NCBI GenBank assembly: GCA_017311185.1
Contig: JAESUZ010003530.1
Coordinates: 1,116,001 to 1,180,000 of the forward strand
DNA length: 64,000 nucleotides
Reading direction: 5' to 3'
Origin: Proteles cristata cristata
Lineage: Eukaryota > Chordata > Mammalia > Carnivora > Hyaenidae
Numbering within the stretch: the first letter of the stretch is position 1; each line of letters starts with the position of its first letter. The notes beneath the pieces were generated by a model. The model had not been told where the DNA came from and made no database searches. It saw only the letters and a program-made list of their open reading frames with translations. Made by a program: the position numbers and the translations under genes. This document shows, piece by piece, positions 13,163-26,833 of the stretch.

Positions 13163-13255
13163 CGTATTATACTCTCCTTCGATGGTTTCACCACTACTGG
13201 TGGACTGAGCTACCACCCTGAGTCGGCCTGGTGTCCCTGCTTCAATTTGTTCAAC
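13163..13255 (-). CDS. TXNRD1: TXNRD1 coding exon, NADPH domain
   Basis: A 93-base exon, 31 codons, phase 0 on both sides (residues 370-400). The acceptor is TATAG at 13257-13256 and the donor GTAAGG at 13162. The peptide starts [20 protein letters not shown] and ends [10 protein letters not shown]. The family places this beta-meander after the nucleotide-binding fold. It varies slightly from human in the STNSEE region, which is expected to drift. Confidence 0.96.
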
Positions 13256-14116
13256 CTATAAAAGTAATAAAGTTTTACTCCACAATAGAGACATGTATCA
13301 ACTCCCTTCTATCAGGTTAACCCAAAGTTAAAATACAAATTCTGGCATGAGAGGTCCTTTATGTCCCACCCCCTCACCTTAACATCATTAGGACAGTAAG
13401 AGAGTTTTCTATTTTATCCTCCTTTTTCTTGCTACTTAATGTTTGCTAGAGGGCCTTTCTTTCCAATAGTTCCCAAAGAGAATAAAATTCAAAGAGAAAA
13501 AATAAAGTAGGAGAGAAAAAGCCAGAGAAAGCACACTACAATCCCTAAAATTCAACTAATGACTTGCCGCTCTTCCCAGGCTCCTATCTTGTAACTCACC
13601 CGAAGCCCTTAATCCCCTGGAGAGCCCCTACTGCTCAAGTTCAGAGATTCTCTTCTGGCTACAGATGTTTAGCTTTGTCAACCAAGAACAGACACTGGAG
13701 TAGATCAAACATGATACCAGTAAACAGCTGGAAAGCCCTAAAAAGCACAGTGAGCATGGAGGTACGTTTCTAGGGACGAGGGGTGGTTGTTAAGGACTGT
13801 AGGGAGGAACGAGCAAGACCTGGAACACACACTTTGCCAGGTGAGACCAAACATACTAGCATACTCCTTGTGGATGTCAACCATAACCTTCAGACTGTAC
13901 TACAACAAGTGAAAACCCTCATCACCTGGAGGCTTCTGCAAGTCTGTAGTTAACCTTGGTCTCTCCACGACAGCAAATCATGGGTTTCTGTAAAATATTT
14001 ACTGGGAGAAACTCCTAAAGTCACCTGTAATTTCTATTCTACCTTTTAAATGCAACCATTCTGTATGGGAAAACGGTCAAGGGTCATTTTAGTTTCACCA
14101 TTAATAAGTAGTAAAG

Positions 14117-14311
14117 AGGGGCACCCAGGTGGCTCAGTCAGTTAGGCATCCGACTTCGGCTCAGGTCATGATCTCACGGTTCGTGGGTTCAAGCCCGCAC
14201 TGGGCTCTGTGCTGACAGCTCAGAGTCTGAGGCTTGTTTCAGATTGTGCCTCCTTCTCTCTCTGTCCCTACCCCGACTCACGTTCTGTCTCAAAAATAAA
14301 CATTAAAAAAA
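14117..14311 (+). mobile_element. CAN-SINE with TSD
   Basis: AATAAGTAGTAAAGA lies on both sides. Head GGGGCACCCAGGTGGCTCAG and tail CATTAAAAAAAATAA. Confidence 0.92.
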
Positions 14312-15604
14312 ATAATAAGTAGTAAAGATTTCCTTCTCAAATTCCTGCCTTCTTACATAGTTAAGCCCATCAGAACATACTGAAAATGTCTTTCCAGTTT
14401 AAGCTGTAATCTAATCTTTGGAGAAGAGCTGCATTAGTTAGATTACCTACATCAGTTCAGATTTACCTAAAAATGACAAGGGCCTCATCTCACCTCTAAT
14501 TCTTTCCAGCCTCACTCACTTTTGTGTTCCAGTAAAGCTTTTTCTATGTCTAAAACAATTTCTGCATTTACAACAATTTTATTCCCCACAATCTCCGTGC
14601 ACATCACACAATGCGCTCCTGCAGAAGGGCGCTTCTACCAGGTCACTGTATAACACAGCACATGTTCACCACGACCCATGGGGATCAGAGACACTATGGG
14701 TACCCAAGTAAAATGTTAATGTGCACAGACACAGGTTTATTTCACTAGGGGATAGTCTACAAGATTCTCAAAAGGGCTCACAACTCTCCAAATGTTAAGA
14801 CATTATAAAGGAATGGCCAATTAATCTTCAACAAAGGAGGCAAGAATATGCGATGGGAAAAAGTCTCTTCAACAAATGATGCTGGGAAAACTGGACAGCT
14901 ACGTGCAAAGAAAATGAAACTGAACCACTTTCTTATACCAAACACAAAAATAAACTCAAGATGGATTAAGGATATAAATGTGAGACCTGAAACCATAAAA
15001 ATCCTAGAAGACAATATAGGCAGTAATTTCTTTGACACTAGCCATAACAATATTTTTCTAGATATGTCTTGTAAGGCAAGGGAAGCAAAAATAAAAATAA
15101 GCTATTGAGACTTTATCAAAATAAAAAGGTTTTGCACAGACAGCGAAGAAAACAATCAACAAAACTAAAAGACAACCTACAGACTGGGGGAAGATATTTG
15201 CAAATGACCTATCTAATACAAAGTTAGTATCCAAAATATATAATGAATTTATTTAAAAAAAAAAAAAAAGACTGTATACAACTCAATACCAAGAAAAAAA
15301 ATCCAATTAAAAAATGGACAGAAGACATGAACAGACATTTCTCCAAAGAAGACATCCAGATGGTCAACAGACACATAAAAAGACACATGGTCAACATTAC
15401 TCATCATCAGGGAAATGCAAATCAAAACCACAATCAGATAACATCTCACACCTGTCAGAATGGCTAAAATAAAAAAATACAAGAAACACCATTCGTTGGC
15501 AAGGATGCAGGAACCCTCATGCACTGTTGGCAGGAATAGAAACTGGTGCAGCCATTCTGGAAGACAATATGGTGGATCCTTAAAAAATAAAAAATAGAAC
15601 TACT

Positions 15605-15802
15605 CAAATGCCTGGGTGGCTCAGTCAGCTAAGCATTCAACTCTTTGATTTCAGCTCAGGTCATGGTCACAGGATCGTGGGACCAAGCCTCCCCTTGGGC
15701 TCTGTGCTGAGCATGGAGCCTGCTTAAGATTCTCTCCCTCTCTATGCCCCTCTCCTGTTTGCTCTCTCTCACACTTTCTTTAAAAAAAAAAAAAAAAAAA
15801 AA
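15605..15802 (+). mobile_element. CAN-SINE inserted in L1 ORF2 region
   Basis: It interrupts the L1. Related AATAGAACTAC and AACAGAACTAC sequences lie on the two sides, consistent with a target duplication. It ends with a 22-base A run. Confidence 0.9.
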
Positions 15803-16202
15803 GCTAAAGATAAAAACAGAACTACCATATAATCCAGCAATTGCACTACCAGGCATTTACCCAAAGAATACAAAATCACTAATTCAAAAGGATATATGCA
15901 CCCCTATGTTTATTGCAGCATTATTTACGATAGCCAAATTATGGAAGCAACCTAAGTGTCTATCGGTAGATGAATTGATAAAGATGTGGTTTATATAAAA
16001 AATGGATTATCACTCAGCCATAAAAAAGAATGAAACCTTGCTATTTGCAACAACAGGGATGCTAAGCGAAATAAGCCAGTCAGAGAAAGACCAATACCAT
16101 GTGACTTAACTCATATACAGAATTCAAGAAACAAATGAACAAAAGAAAAAAGACGGACGAACCAAGAAACAGACTCTTAACTAGAGAAAACAAACAGATG
16201 GA

Positions 16203-16250
16203 GAGGTGGATGGGGCTGGGGGGCGGGGGGGAGGGGGGAGGGGGCGTGGT
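16203..16250 (+). repeat. G-rich run of L1 3' UTR
   Basis: Multiple G4-G7 runs (GGGGCGGGGGGGAGGGGGGAGGGGG-type). The spacing is compatible with G-quadruplex formation, a known feature of L1 3' UTRs. Confidence 0.75.
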
Positions 16251-16283
16251 GAAACAGGTGATGGGGATTAAGATCACACTTCC

Positions 16284-16497
16284 CAGGGTACCCAAGGGGC
16301 TCAGTAGGTTAATAATCCAACTCTTGATTTCAGCTCAGGTCATGATGCCAGGGTCATGGGATCGAGCCCTGAGCTGGGTTCCACACTGAGTGTGGAGCCT
16401 GCTTAAGATTCTCTTTCCGCCTCTGCCCCTCTCCCCTGCTTGCACACGTTCTCTCTCTCTCTCTCTCTCAAAAAACAAAACAAAACAAAAACAAAAA
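16284..16497 (+). mobile_element. CAN-SINE inserted in L1 3' UTR
   Basis: It splits the L1 terminus. CACACTTC occurs before it, and the L1 resumes with GCACACTTCTCACGATGAG after it. The tail is an AAAAC repeat. Confidence 0.9.
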
Positions 16498-16774
16498 GAG
16501 AGCACACTTCTCACGATGAGCAGTGAGTAATGCATGGAAGCGTCCACTCCCTATACTGCTGTACAGGAACTACTCCCAGAACTACTATAACGCTGAAGGC
16601 TGCACTGCACACTGGAATTACAAACAGATGTTAGAGAAGAAAATGTTACTTTTCCATCAGCACAACTTGCAGGTACAGTTGTTGTTTTCTAAGCACAGCC
16701 CAAGGGCAAATGTACCCCATGTACCTCTACTCCCTAAACGACAACTACAGGAGTCAAGTGCTGGTAACTTGCAG

Positions 16775-16990
16775 GATGTGTGCCACTTCACCCTCACAAC
16801 AACACCAGACTCACTCTGTGCCAGGTACTGTCCTAATGACTTTCTCCGTGTCAGCGACTGCAGTCTTCACGAGAACTCTGAGACAGGCTCTATTACCACC
16901 CTAACTTTATGGGAGAAACTGAAGCTCAGAGAGATTAAGTGATTTCCCCAAAGTCATACAGCAAGAAAATGGTATGATAGTATTCAAAGC
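16775..16990 (+). repeat. MIR-like relic
   Basis: CACTCTGTGCCAGGTACTGT, the GAGAAACTGAAGCTCAGAGAG motif and GTGATTTCCCCAAAGTCATACAGC are classic MIR core phrases. Identification is by memory of the consensus. Confidence 0.75.
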
Positions 16991-17641
16991 AGGTCATTCT
17001 GGTCCCAATGCTCAAACTCTATCAACATTAAGCAACTCTTAACATGGTCACACAAAAGGCCTAAGTTAACCCACTGAGCAAGTGACAGCCAAAATTCCTG
17101 AACTTTAAAACAGTCTCACCGTTACCTACACTAAAGGAAACTTATCTATTAGAGATATGAGGAGTGATTTTGTCACTTTTATATATCAAAATATTTGTGA
17201 TGATGTTAACAACTCCCAGGGTAACTCGGCATATTTTTCAACCTTTTCAAAAGAAGACTGAATAAGCAAAAAAAAAAAAAAAAGGGAGCCCATGTAACAA
17301 AATTAGATAATCGTTTTTGGAGAAGCCAGAATAATACAGCGTATCTGTTGACTACACAGTACACCAAGGACAAATATCTCATGGAAAAAAAATTTTTAAA
17401 TGAGCCAAGTCTTGAACTCTTATTTAAATCACTGGTGTGTACGAAGAACCAAAGGTTAACAGACCAAAGATTATAAAGCAAAGGGATGCGTGAAGGGAGA
17501 CATGAAACAAAAGAGAACCAGAAGTAAGAAAGTTGAGGTGATAATGAAGAAATTACTAATGTGCAGATATTTAGGTGGCAGCAGGTACAAGTTCATGTAC
17601 CAGGATCACTGCTGAGGAAGTGCAGGACTCCTGACGGTTCA

Positions 17642-19076
<1,435 letters not shown>

Positions 19077-19192
19077 CTGCTGATGCAGAACTCTTTGTCG
19101 CCAGGGATGCCCAAATACCGTGGCCTCTCGCCAGTAGCAATGAGAAATTTCTCTGCTGTATAAATTTTTTCTTTGCCTTTGTTATTTGTTGC
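19077..19192 (-). CDS. TXNRD1: TXNRD1 coding exon, FAD/NADPH domain junction
   Basis: A 116-base exon, 38 codons plus two bases of Ser (residues 256-293). The acceptor is TTTGTAG at 19194-19193 and the donor GTGAGC at 19076. The peptide begins [20 protein letters not shown] and ends [18 protein letters not shown]. The [14 protein letters not shown] segment is the conserved ATG motif linking the FAD and NADPH domains. Confidence 0.97.
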
Positions 19193-19560
19193 CTACAAAG
19201 AAACCAAGTGTCAACTTTTAATAAGCTATTATTCATTAGAATTGAAGTTACAGTTAACAAAGGCCACCCATCACATTATCCAAATTGGTCCTCACAACAA
19301 TTTGGTAATACATGATGCTAGTAAGCAGCAGAGCCACGACTCAAATCCAGGTGACTGGGCCCCAAATCTGGTGTTATTACACTACCACAACCACATGGGA
19401 AATGCCCATAAGAAGATGTGCCTGCAAAATCACCAAACTAGACAGTCTGGGTCACAGTGGCTTTTACTTTTATCAAGACAATCACTTTCTCCATTCCTCC
19501 CTCATCCCCCTGAAAAGTTTAAAACACAAACATTAGCTACTCAGCCTATCACACAATTAC
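19193..19560 (-). other. TXNRD1: TXNRD1 short intron
   Basis: A 368-base intron with donor GTAATT at 19560 and acceptor TAG. No repeat was recognised. The plus-strand frames here are shadows. Confidence 0.85.
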
Positions 19561-19703
19561 CTTAATCGTATGAGGACCTACAAACTCTCCATATGCATTC
19601 TCATAGGTGACTTTTTTCTCCCGCAGAGCAACCCGGTAGCCCCAGTTCAGGGAGCCGATGTAATTCTGTACGGCTTCTGTCATTTTATCCCAGTCATGTT
19701 TAA
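19561..19703 (-). CDS. TXNRD1: TXNRD1 coding exon, FAD domain
   Basis: A 143-base exon with two bases completing a Val codon and then 47 codons to phase 0 (residues 208-255). The acceptor is GTGCAG at 19705-19704 and the donor GTAATTGTG at 19560. The peptide reads [47 protein letters not shown]. The [15 protein letters not shown] stretch is characteristic of vertebrate TrxR1. Confidence 0.97.
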
Positions 19704-20136
19704 CTGCACAAGAAAATAAGACAAGATGTTTTTAGCTTTTCAGCTGCCTGGCAAAGATCACTTCTCAGCAACTGTTCGCATGGAATACAAAGAGCAGACC
19801 TTTTCATCTAAAAAAGCAGGGTCCTTCATTTCCAACACATAAACATTCTTTTTGAGCTCAAATATTTTCTTTTTTAGAAAATTACCATACACTTAGATAA
19901 TGTCAGGCTTTTTGAAAATTCCTAAAAGAACCATGCATAATAGCTAAAATAACCAAAATAACCACGTATAATCCTTTTCATTTCTTTAGAAATGAATGGG
20001 AATTTTACTTTGTAAATGCTGACTGCTGGGGTAATGAGGTGTGATAAAGCCTGGAGGATTCTATACCTGTAACAATCCCCAAGGGATCCTGATGTAGCCA
20101 CGTCTGGAGTTACTAAACTGGTAACAGTGTCTAGAC

Positions 20137-20361
20137 CAGAGGCTGGTAAACAAAGGCAAATTAAGGCTCCACAGCCAAATGCAGCCCATCACCTTTTTTA
20201 TAAACCGTTTTACTGGAATACACCCATGATCATTTGTTTACATATTGTCTAGGGCTTCTTTCATGCTACAATGGCAGAGCTGAGTAGTCATGACAGATCA
20301 ATAGAGCCCATGAAACCTAAGATATTATCTGGCCCTTTATAAAACAAGTTTGCTGACCCTT
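20137..20361 (+). mobile_element. Non-autonomous hAT-like DNA transposon relic
   Basis: It begins CAGAGGCTGGTAAAC and ends GTTTGCTGACCCTTG, near-perfect inverted copies of each other. The interior has the familiar TTTTACTGGAATACACCC and ATGGCAGAGCTGAGTAG phrases of a widespread mammalian MITE. The family name is not asserted. Confidence 0.75.
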
Positions 20362-21785
20362 GATATAGACAGAGAATTTAAAGAGTCTTTCTCACTGCCC
20401 CCCAAACCCCTACACCTCACCAAAGAATAGGAAGATTTTTAAATTCTTTTATAAAATGAATTGAGTCAGGCACAAAAATATTGAATTTCAATGCATAAAA
20501 ATCAACCATTCATTCATAAATACCTTATGAATAACGAGGAAAAAAACAGGATGCATATAAAATTTACTCTGGTGGTAAGATGAAGACAGATTCTAGGGAA
20601 GCTGTGGTTTAGAAGGAAGGAAAAGAGAACCAACATATACTGAAAGACTGTCATGGAAACGAGGAGTCGGAAGGTTAAAGAGCCCCACCACATAGGAAGT
20701 GGTGAACCAAGTCAACAGACACAATGGCCAGCCTCTGGAGCTGGGAATGACAGCACAAAAACTGGTTTTTTGTGCCAGGAATGGAATAGAATAGTAACTC
20801 TGCAATGATCTTGCTTTCTTTGTAATGACAATGCGATCCTAAAACTTCTCAAATACTTAATGTTTTAAAAGCGCATTTCATTCTTGAGCACAGGGAAACT
20901 CAAATGGAGAAATCTAAAATACATAAAGCAAACAGTTTACATGACTGAGCTCTAGGTTTTTTTTGTTTTTGTTTTAAAGACCTGAGACTTTCTCTGTACG
21001 TTCTCAGTTCAGAGCTTCGGAAAAGGGCAGATTGCGCCGAGCCCTGGATGTGTCACTCCCCCGTCACGGGCAGATTCAGCTGCGCTGCCAGGCCTCGTCC
21101 CTTCCCTCCTTCGCCGTGCCACCGTGCCGGGGGCTATCTGCAGCGTCACACAGCCTTCCCAGACAACCAGGGCATTGTTCTTGGGTCAAGGACATGAGAT
21201 CAGATAGGTTTCTATTCAAAAATTCTAAAATAAGCCTTCACATTTCATCTGTGGCAACAGGGATCAGCAGCCTCTAGGGGTTTCTCATCTGAAAAATACA
21301 CCTCCAAGTTTCTTTCTTGCTCTGAGATCTAATGACATGAAGTAACGTTGGTTTAAATCCACTGTATTCCTCACCACGACCGTTTTCAAAGGAGGGAGGT
21401 AACTGACTGCTGCCCCAGTGGTAGACCGGCGGGCACAGAAGGCCTCTCCCACCAAGCCCAGCTCTGGTGCTTTCTGCTAGGCCACAGCTCGCTTCAGAGG
21501 TCCCAAGGCTTCGTGAGAAAAACTGAAGATAACGGAATAAACAAACCACTAGGTTTCCGTTTACAAAGAGTAAAGGGAGTTAAATACAGGACATCGTTCA
21601 CACCGGACACTTCAGGACTGCTGCTAACAAATACAAGAGGAAGAAGGCACTGAAAAGAGAAGAGTATGTATTTCTATTGTTAAAGCCTAGAAAGGGGGGA
21701 AGAAACACAAAAGTAAAACTGCTAACATAGGTGAAGAAATAATTTCTTTAAAGAGAGACAAAGCAAACTTTGATTTGGTCCAAAT

Positions 21786-22008
21786 TTTTTTTTAATTTTT
21801 TTGGGGGGTTTTATTCATTTTTGAGACAGACAGAGATAGAGCAGGCGTGGGGGAGGGGCAGAGAGAGAAAGAGACGCAGAATCGGAAACAGGCTCCAGGC
21901 TCTGAGCTGTCAGCACAGAGCCCAATGCAGGGCTCGAACCCACGAACCGGGAGATCATGACCTGAGTCGAAGCCGGACGCCCAACCAACCGAGCCACACA
22001 GCACTCCT
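21786..22008 (-). mobile_element. CAN-SINE with TSD, minus
   Basis: TGGTCCAAATTT on the left and TGGTCCAAGTTT on the right. The head is degraded (GAGCCACACAGCACTCC). Confidence 0.9.
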
Positions 22009-24310
22009 GGTCCAAGTTTCAAAACTCCATAAAATTCAGGGAGCATTTACTGGTTTTTGTATAGATCGAGACTATGCTACTAGTGGCTCTTTCTTACCTC
22101 AGTGGCTACACATTTATTATGTAACTTAGAGATAAACTCAACATAAATAAGCATAGCCAGTCTTTCTTGTTACATGATAGCTACAGAGATATTCTTTTGC
22201 TGGAAACATCTGCCAATTCACCAAGTCCTATTTCACCATTCACCTGGTTACTGAATTTATTAGAATTACACTTGCTTGGTCCTGTTAACAAAAATTCACA
22301 TTCAGCAGAAGCCTGTACTTAACTCTGACCTTTTTAAGACTCTAAAGACCTACCCACTATATACACTTCCCACATTTTAAAATTAAGAATTCTGTTCCAG
22401 TGACTTCACTTTCCTTAAGAGTTGACAGTTCAAAGCTTACATCAATTAGTACAACATGCCAATTTGGGTACTAGACCCCTATATGACTGAATAATAATTG
22501 TCTGAGTTATATAGCCCCCCGGCGCTGTTTTTACCTAGATTTAAGGGACAGGCTGCATTCACTCTATAGATGACAGTATATGCAAATTATAAAGCTGCGT
22601 AAATCAAAATTTGCTTGGAACAACCTTACTTGTTCCAGCAAATTCTAGACTTTTTCAGATTATAATATTCAGATTAATGTCCTCTTTAAGAGGAAACTAA
22701 CTTGGTTCAAATATACAACTTCCTTTAGTTATCTATAAATATTTTCCCACAAACCATTAACCAAAGAACCAAGCGCTTGCCAGAGCCTACCCTGATTTAC
22801 TGAAACTCTGAATGGAGGAGTTAAAAGCAGCAAGTCCAGAGGAAAGGACCAAAACTAATGTCTGCTGAGTGACAGTTATTTGGTCACACTATTGTATCTA
22901 ATCCTCACCACAGGCAGTAGATGGCAAAGTCACAAGTTGTGCCCACATCTACCTATGACAACAACTTATGTTTAATGTGTCAGGAAGGCTAGGGTGAAGG
23001 AAAGACTACTTGTCACCACTTCGATCACATTAACCATCCTACCTCTGAGCTCCCAGGGCACTTGGTCTGTAGTATCAGCGCATCAATCAATGAGGAGCAG
23101 AATCTGCATGCTTACAGAATCTGTACTATTCATCAGTATTTCCCCAGCACAGACTCACCTCTATTATCAGCAGAATTTCTAAAATGTCTACTAAGAAGTC
23201 TAATAAATTAACTGAAGGGACATGAAAAGCAGGCTTCCGCCCCCTTGCCTGTCAAGCAACACACGTTTACGGGGAACCTGGTGCTAAACCATTCCTAAAC
23301 GACCTGTTTCTGGGTCCTGGTTTGATACACAGCTGGGCAGCTCCCTCACTGCGATCTAGTGAAAGTCAGCGCTCAACACAAGGGTTTGTGGAAAAAATAA
23401 AAGTAAAATAAAAATAAATTAAAAAAGAAAAACAGAAGTAGGCTTCGAGGAAGGGAAAAAGTGCATTAATGGCAGACACAGTGTGGAGACATTCAGACAT
23501 GAGAGTAAATAATAACTTGGGAGAGGGAGTAGAGGTGGGAATAGAGGTGGGCTAGGGCTAGATCATGTTCATATTCCATAGGTCAAGAGTCAGCTCAACT
23601 ACCCTTTCTGTTGGCAAGAGACAAGAACGTGAGTGATGGCTGCTCTGTACCAGCCTCAGGCCCCAAGGTCATGAACAGAGAATAGCCTCGTAAGGATCTG
23701 GGGAAAGAGATATGGCCCCAACGTAAGAAAACTTTTAAAGTAACTGATTTTCTAAGATTTTAGACTTGAAAAAGAAGTGCTGTTGATTTTAAACAGGAAG
23801 GAAATGCATCAAACAAAGGAAGCGTGATTAATTTGAGTAGGAGCAAAATTATTCAAAGCATGCATTTTTGCCTTATTTAAAATATTCAGTGAACTGTTAA
23901 TTAAAACTCAGAAAAAGCTATAAAATAATTTACCCTAGCAAATGTCCCATACCCTGTAGATCTCAAAACTAGTATCAGACAAGGTTAGAGTTTCCCTCTT
24001 CAAGGACATGGTGACCTATGTCATTTAACTATGAAGCTGTGCCAACCTCATTTTATTCTTCTACCAGGCAATACAACTTACTTTCTCAAGGCAACAAATT
24101 CCTCAACTTTTTAGGGTTGCCAGGGTACTCTACATGTTTTATCCAAAGACTAACCCTCCCTTTCTCTACAAATAAAGAGTCTCTTCGCTCCAAAACTATC
24201 AGCTCATACACGGATTTCTCTGGACAGAGAAAAACGAAAAAGATTCAAAGGAAAGCAAATAAATTTGCACTCCCTTATGAAACTCTACATAACTGTAAGA
24301 ATTTACTTGA

Positions 24311-24425
24311 GGGGCACCTGGCTGGCTCAGTTGATAGAGCAAACGACTCTTGATCTCAGGGTCGTAAGTTCAAGCTGCATGCTGGGCATAGGAGATTACT
24401 TTAAAAAAATATATAGGAAAAATAA
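24311..24425 (+). mobile_element. Short CAN-SINE variant
   Basis: GGGGCACCTGGCTGGCTCAGTTGATAGAGC head with the TGCTGGGCATAGGAGATTACTTT end. There is no CT tract. Confidence 0.85.
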
Positions 24426-24604
24426 AAAATAATTTATCTGAAAAAATTCTGGTTTTCTATTACAGAAAGACACTCCCAGTGCAGTATCCATTTAGTGCAA
24501 CTATGTGACACAAGGTAATTGCAGTAATTTTATACATAAAAACCGTAAGCAATAAAAAACGTCCAGGTTATTCTCTAGCCTTATAAAACTGGATGTTGCA
24601 TCTA

Positions 24605-24793
<189 letters not shown>

Positions 24794-25496
24794 TCAGTTC
24801 ACACCCTGCTTCACGATTCCGGACAAAAAAGGTCCAGAATCATCATACCACACTACAAAAGATCATCATTTATTTGCCTAACGTAGCCCAATACTGTCTA
24901 TGCAAGTTCATTCCTAAGCCTCATGGCATTTCTAAGCTCAGAGAGCCTTATGTGTCAAGCACAGTGACATCACCCTGAAACAAAAGGAAAAATGAGATTT
25001 CCACAATTTCCAAACACTTCAAAAATTCAAAATTAACTGACTGCTAATAAAGATGCCGGCAATTGAAATTTTACTTTGCATGCAATCTTATACTTGCCAC
25101 CAAATCTTTGAACATAACTAAGTGGGAAGGGGACGGTGAAGCTGGCCACAGGTGGGCTGCGGTGGGTCTGGAATCACATATGATTCTGGTGTACGTGAGC
25201 ATTTTTCTTAAGATGGTGGTCTATAGCTTTCATGGAGTCTCACAAAAGGATTCATGACCAAAATAAAACAAAAGGTTTAGCATCTCTAAGATTAAACAGC
25301 ATGGCGCTAGACTGTCTCCATTAGAACGAAATACAGGCAGGCAGGGAGGCAGACAAAACGGCCAGAGACTGCAAGATGGCAGTAGCCGTCACAGCTCAGG
25401 ACACAGAGCCTTCTGAGGAGAATGCCTCCAGACTGCCACTATGGAGTGCAACTTCCCCAAGCCAGAGGGGCTGTGCCCAGCGTGAGAATAGAGCCT

Positions 25497-25689
25497 GGGG
25501 CACCTGGGTGGCTCAACAAGTTAAGCATCTTACTTCCACTCAGGTCAGGATCTCAAGGTTCAAGCCCTGCATCGGGCTCTGTGCTGACAATGGGAAGCCT
25601 GCTTGGGATTGTCTCTCTCTCTCTGTCTCTATCCCTCCCCCACTTGCTCTCTCTTTTTCTTTCTCTCAAAATAAATGAACTTAAAGAAT
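25497..25689 (+). mobile_element. CAN-SINE
   Basis: Head GGGGCACCTGGGTGGCTCAA, CT tract and AAAATAAATGAACTTAAA tail. Confidence 0.9.
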
Positions 25690-25693
25690 AAAT

Positions 25694-25910
25694 GGGGCAC
25701 CTGAGTGGCTCAGTTGGTTAAGAGTCCGACCTCAACTCAGGTCATGATCTCACAGTTCGTGGGTTTGAGCCCTGAGTCAGGCTCTGAGCTGACAGCCTGG
25801 AGCTTGCTTCAAATTGTATCTCCCTCTCTCTCTGCCCCTCCGCAACTTGCACTCTCTTTCTGTCTCTCAAAAATGAATAAACGTTAAAAGACAAAAAAAA
25901 AGAAAAAAAG
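25694..25910 (+). mobile_element. CAN-SINE, tandem with the preceding one
   Basis: Head GGGGCACCTGAGTGGCTCAG starts five bases after the previous tail. It ends in an A-rich AAAAAAAAAGAAAAAAAG run. Confidence 0.9.
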
Positions 25911-26049
25911 AATAGTGTCTGACACAACACTGACACCTAATAAATATTTGATGAAGGGATGAATTAGAAACTGACACACTCTTATCCGAGAGTTTCTGCG
26001 TCTTACCTCCTAATTAGAGCAGCTAAGTCATCTTGGTAAGATCTATGTA

Positions 26050-26460
26050 TCCCATCAATCCGCTTCTCAAAGGCTTCCTACTGTGCTTCGATTAGGTCCA
26101 ATTCCTCATCTTGGCCTATTAGGACCCGTACAGCCTGACCCCTGCCTTTCTCTCCAATCTTACCCCCAGCTCCTATCAGCCATGCTACCATCATCAAGGA
26201 CTCCTCCCTGTCTCAAGGCCTTTGTATGTTCTATCCTGGGAGAGAAATGTCCCCTGGAAGGTTCTTCCTCAGCTTCTGGCATAACTTGTTCATTCTTATT
26301 CTTTCAGCCTTATCTAAAGGCCACCTCTTCAGAGGCCTTCCTTGATAATCTTCTCAAAGTTAAACTCGTTCCTCTACCCAGTTCCTCTCTATCCTACCAT
26401 ATAATTTCTTTAGTACCACTTATGATTTGTAAAGTTCTTGCTTATCTTTTGTCTCTTCAC
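26050..26460 (+). repeat. L2-like LINE relic
   Basis: Pyrimidine-rich phrases occur in order: CTTCTCAAAGGCTTCCTACTG, CCTTTGTATGTTCTATCCTG, GCCACCTCTTCAGAGGCCTTCC. This is typical of the 3' end of L2. The 126-codon plus-strand frame here is not a gene. Confidence 0.65.
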
Positions 26461-26760
26461 TAGTGTATATATTAATATATATTAAGCTCCTAAGTTTACA
26501 AAGTTATTCAAATCTTCAGCTTTAAATCCTCGTAACAGCTGTGAATAAGCTTCTGCATTACCTTGACTCTGCCCAAAAACTCTCAATTTTTAACATTTAA
26601 CTGGCATCCACTTTAACTTAGCACAAGTGAAACAGGTATATGTGTTTTCGTTTTTTAATTTAACTTTTAAATTTTTAATTGTGTTTTAGGAGCCATTTAA
26701 ACACGTGTCAGGGAGAAACTTTCTCCTACAAATTCACTTCCAAAATACTTTAAAGCTTAC

Positions 26761-26833
26761 CCCATCTAGTTCCATGGGGGGTTGGAGTGACAAAATCCAG
26801 GACCAATATCTTCTTGTTGTATTTGGCTGCCTC
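26761..26833 (-). CDS. TXNRD1: TXNRD1 coding exon, FAD domain
   Basis: A 73-base exon, 24 codons plus one base of Gly (residues 144-167). The acceptor is TTCTAG at 26835-26834 and the donor GTAAGC at 26760. The peptide is EAAKYNKKILVLDFVTPTPH followed by GTRW. The LVLDF segment supplies the acidic residue that binds the FAD ribose. His occurs where human has Leu in TPTPLGTRW, and KYNKKI differs from human QYGKKV, so this is the most diverged core exon. Confidence 0.95.

Larger units (their letters stand above)
14762..16546 (+). mobile_element. L1 3' end (ORF2 terminus and 3' UTR), defective
   Basis: Plus-strand sequence carries the conserved end of the L1 reverse-transcriptase ORF: a block at 14848-14905 (GATGCTGGGAAAACTGGAC), GGGAAATGCAAATCAAAACC near 15411, GCAGCCATTCTGGAAGACAA near 15548, and TTTATTGCAGCATTATTTAC near 15908. 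A G-rich 3' UTR follows at 16203-16250, and the terminus CACGATGAGCAGTGAGTAATGC near 16513. Stops and two SINE insertions break all frames. It is 5'-truncated and cannot encode a functional protein. Confidence 0.92.

Noticed and set aside
14848..15998. Fragments of a reverse-transcriptase ORF
   Set aside because: These belong to a broken L1 copy with stops and SINE insertions, so they are listed as a mobile element and not as a gene.
16523..16942. 139-codon plus frame
   Set aside because: It spans the L1 terminus and a MIR-like relic. No protein family.
26083..26463. 126-codon plus frame
   Set aside because: It coincides with an L2-like relic, with no conserved protein signature.
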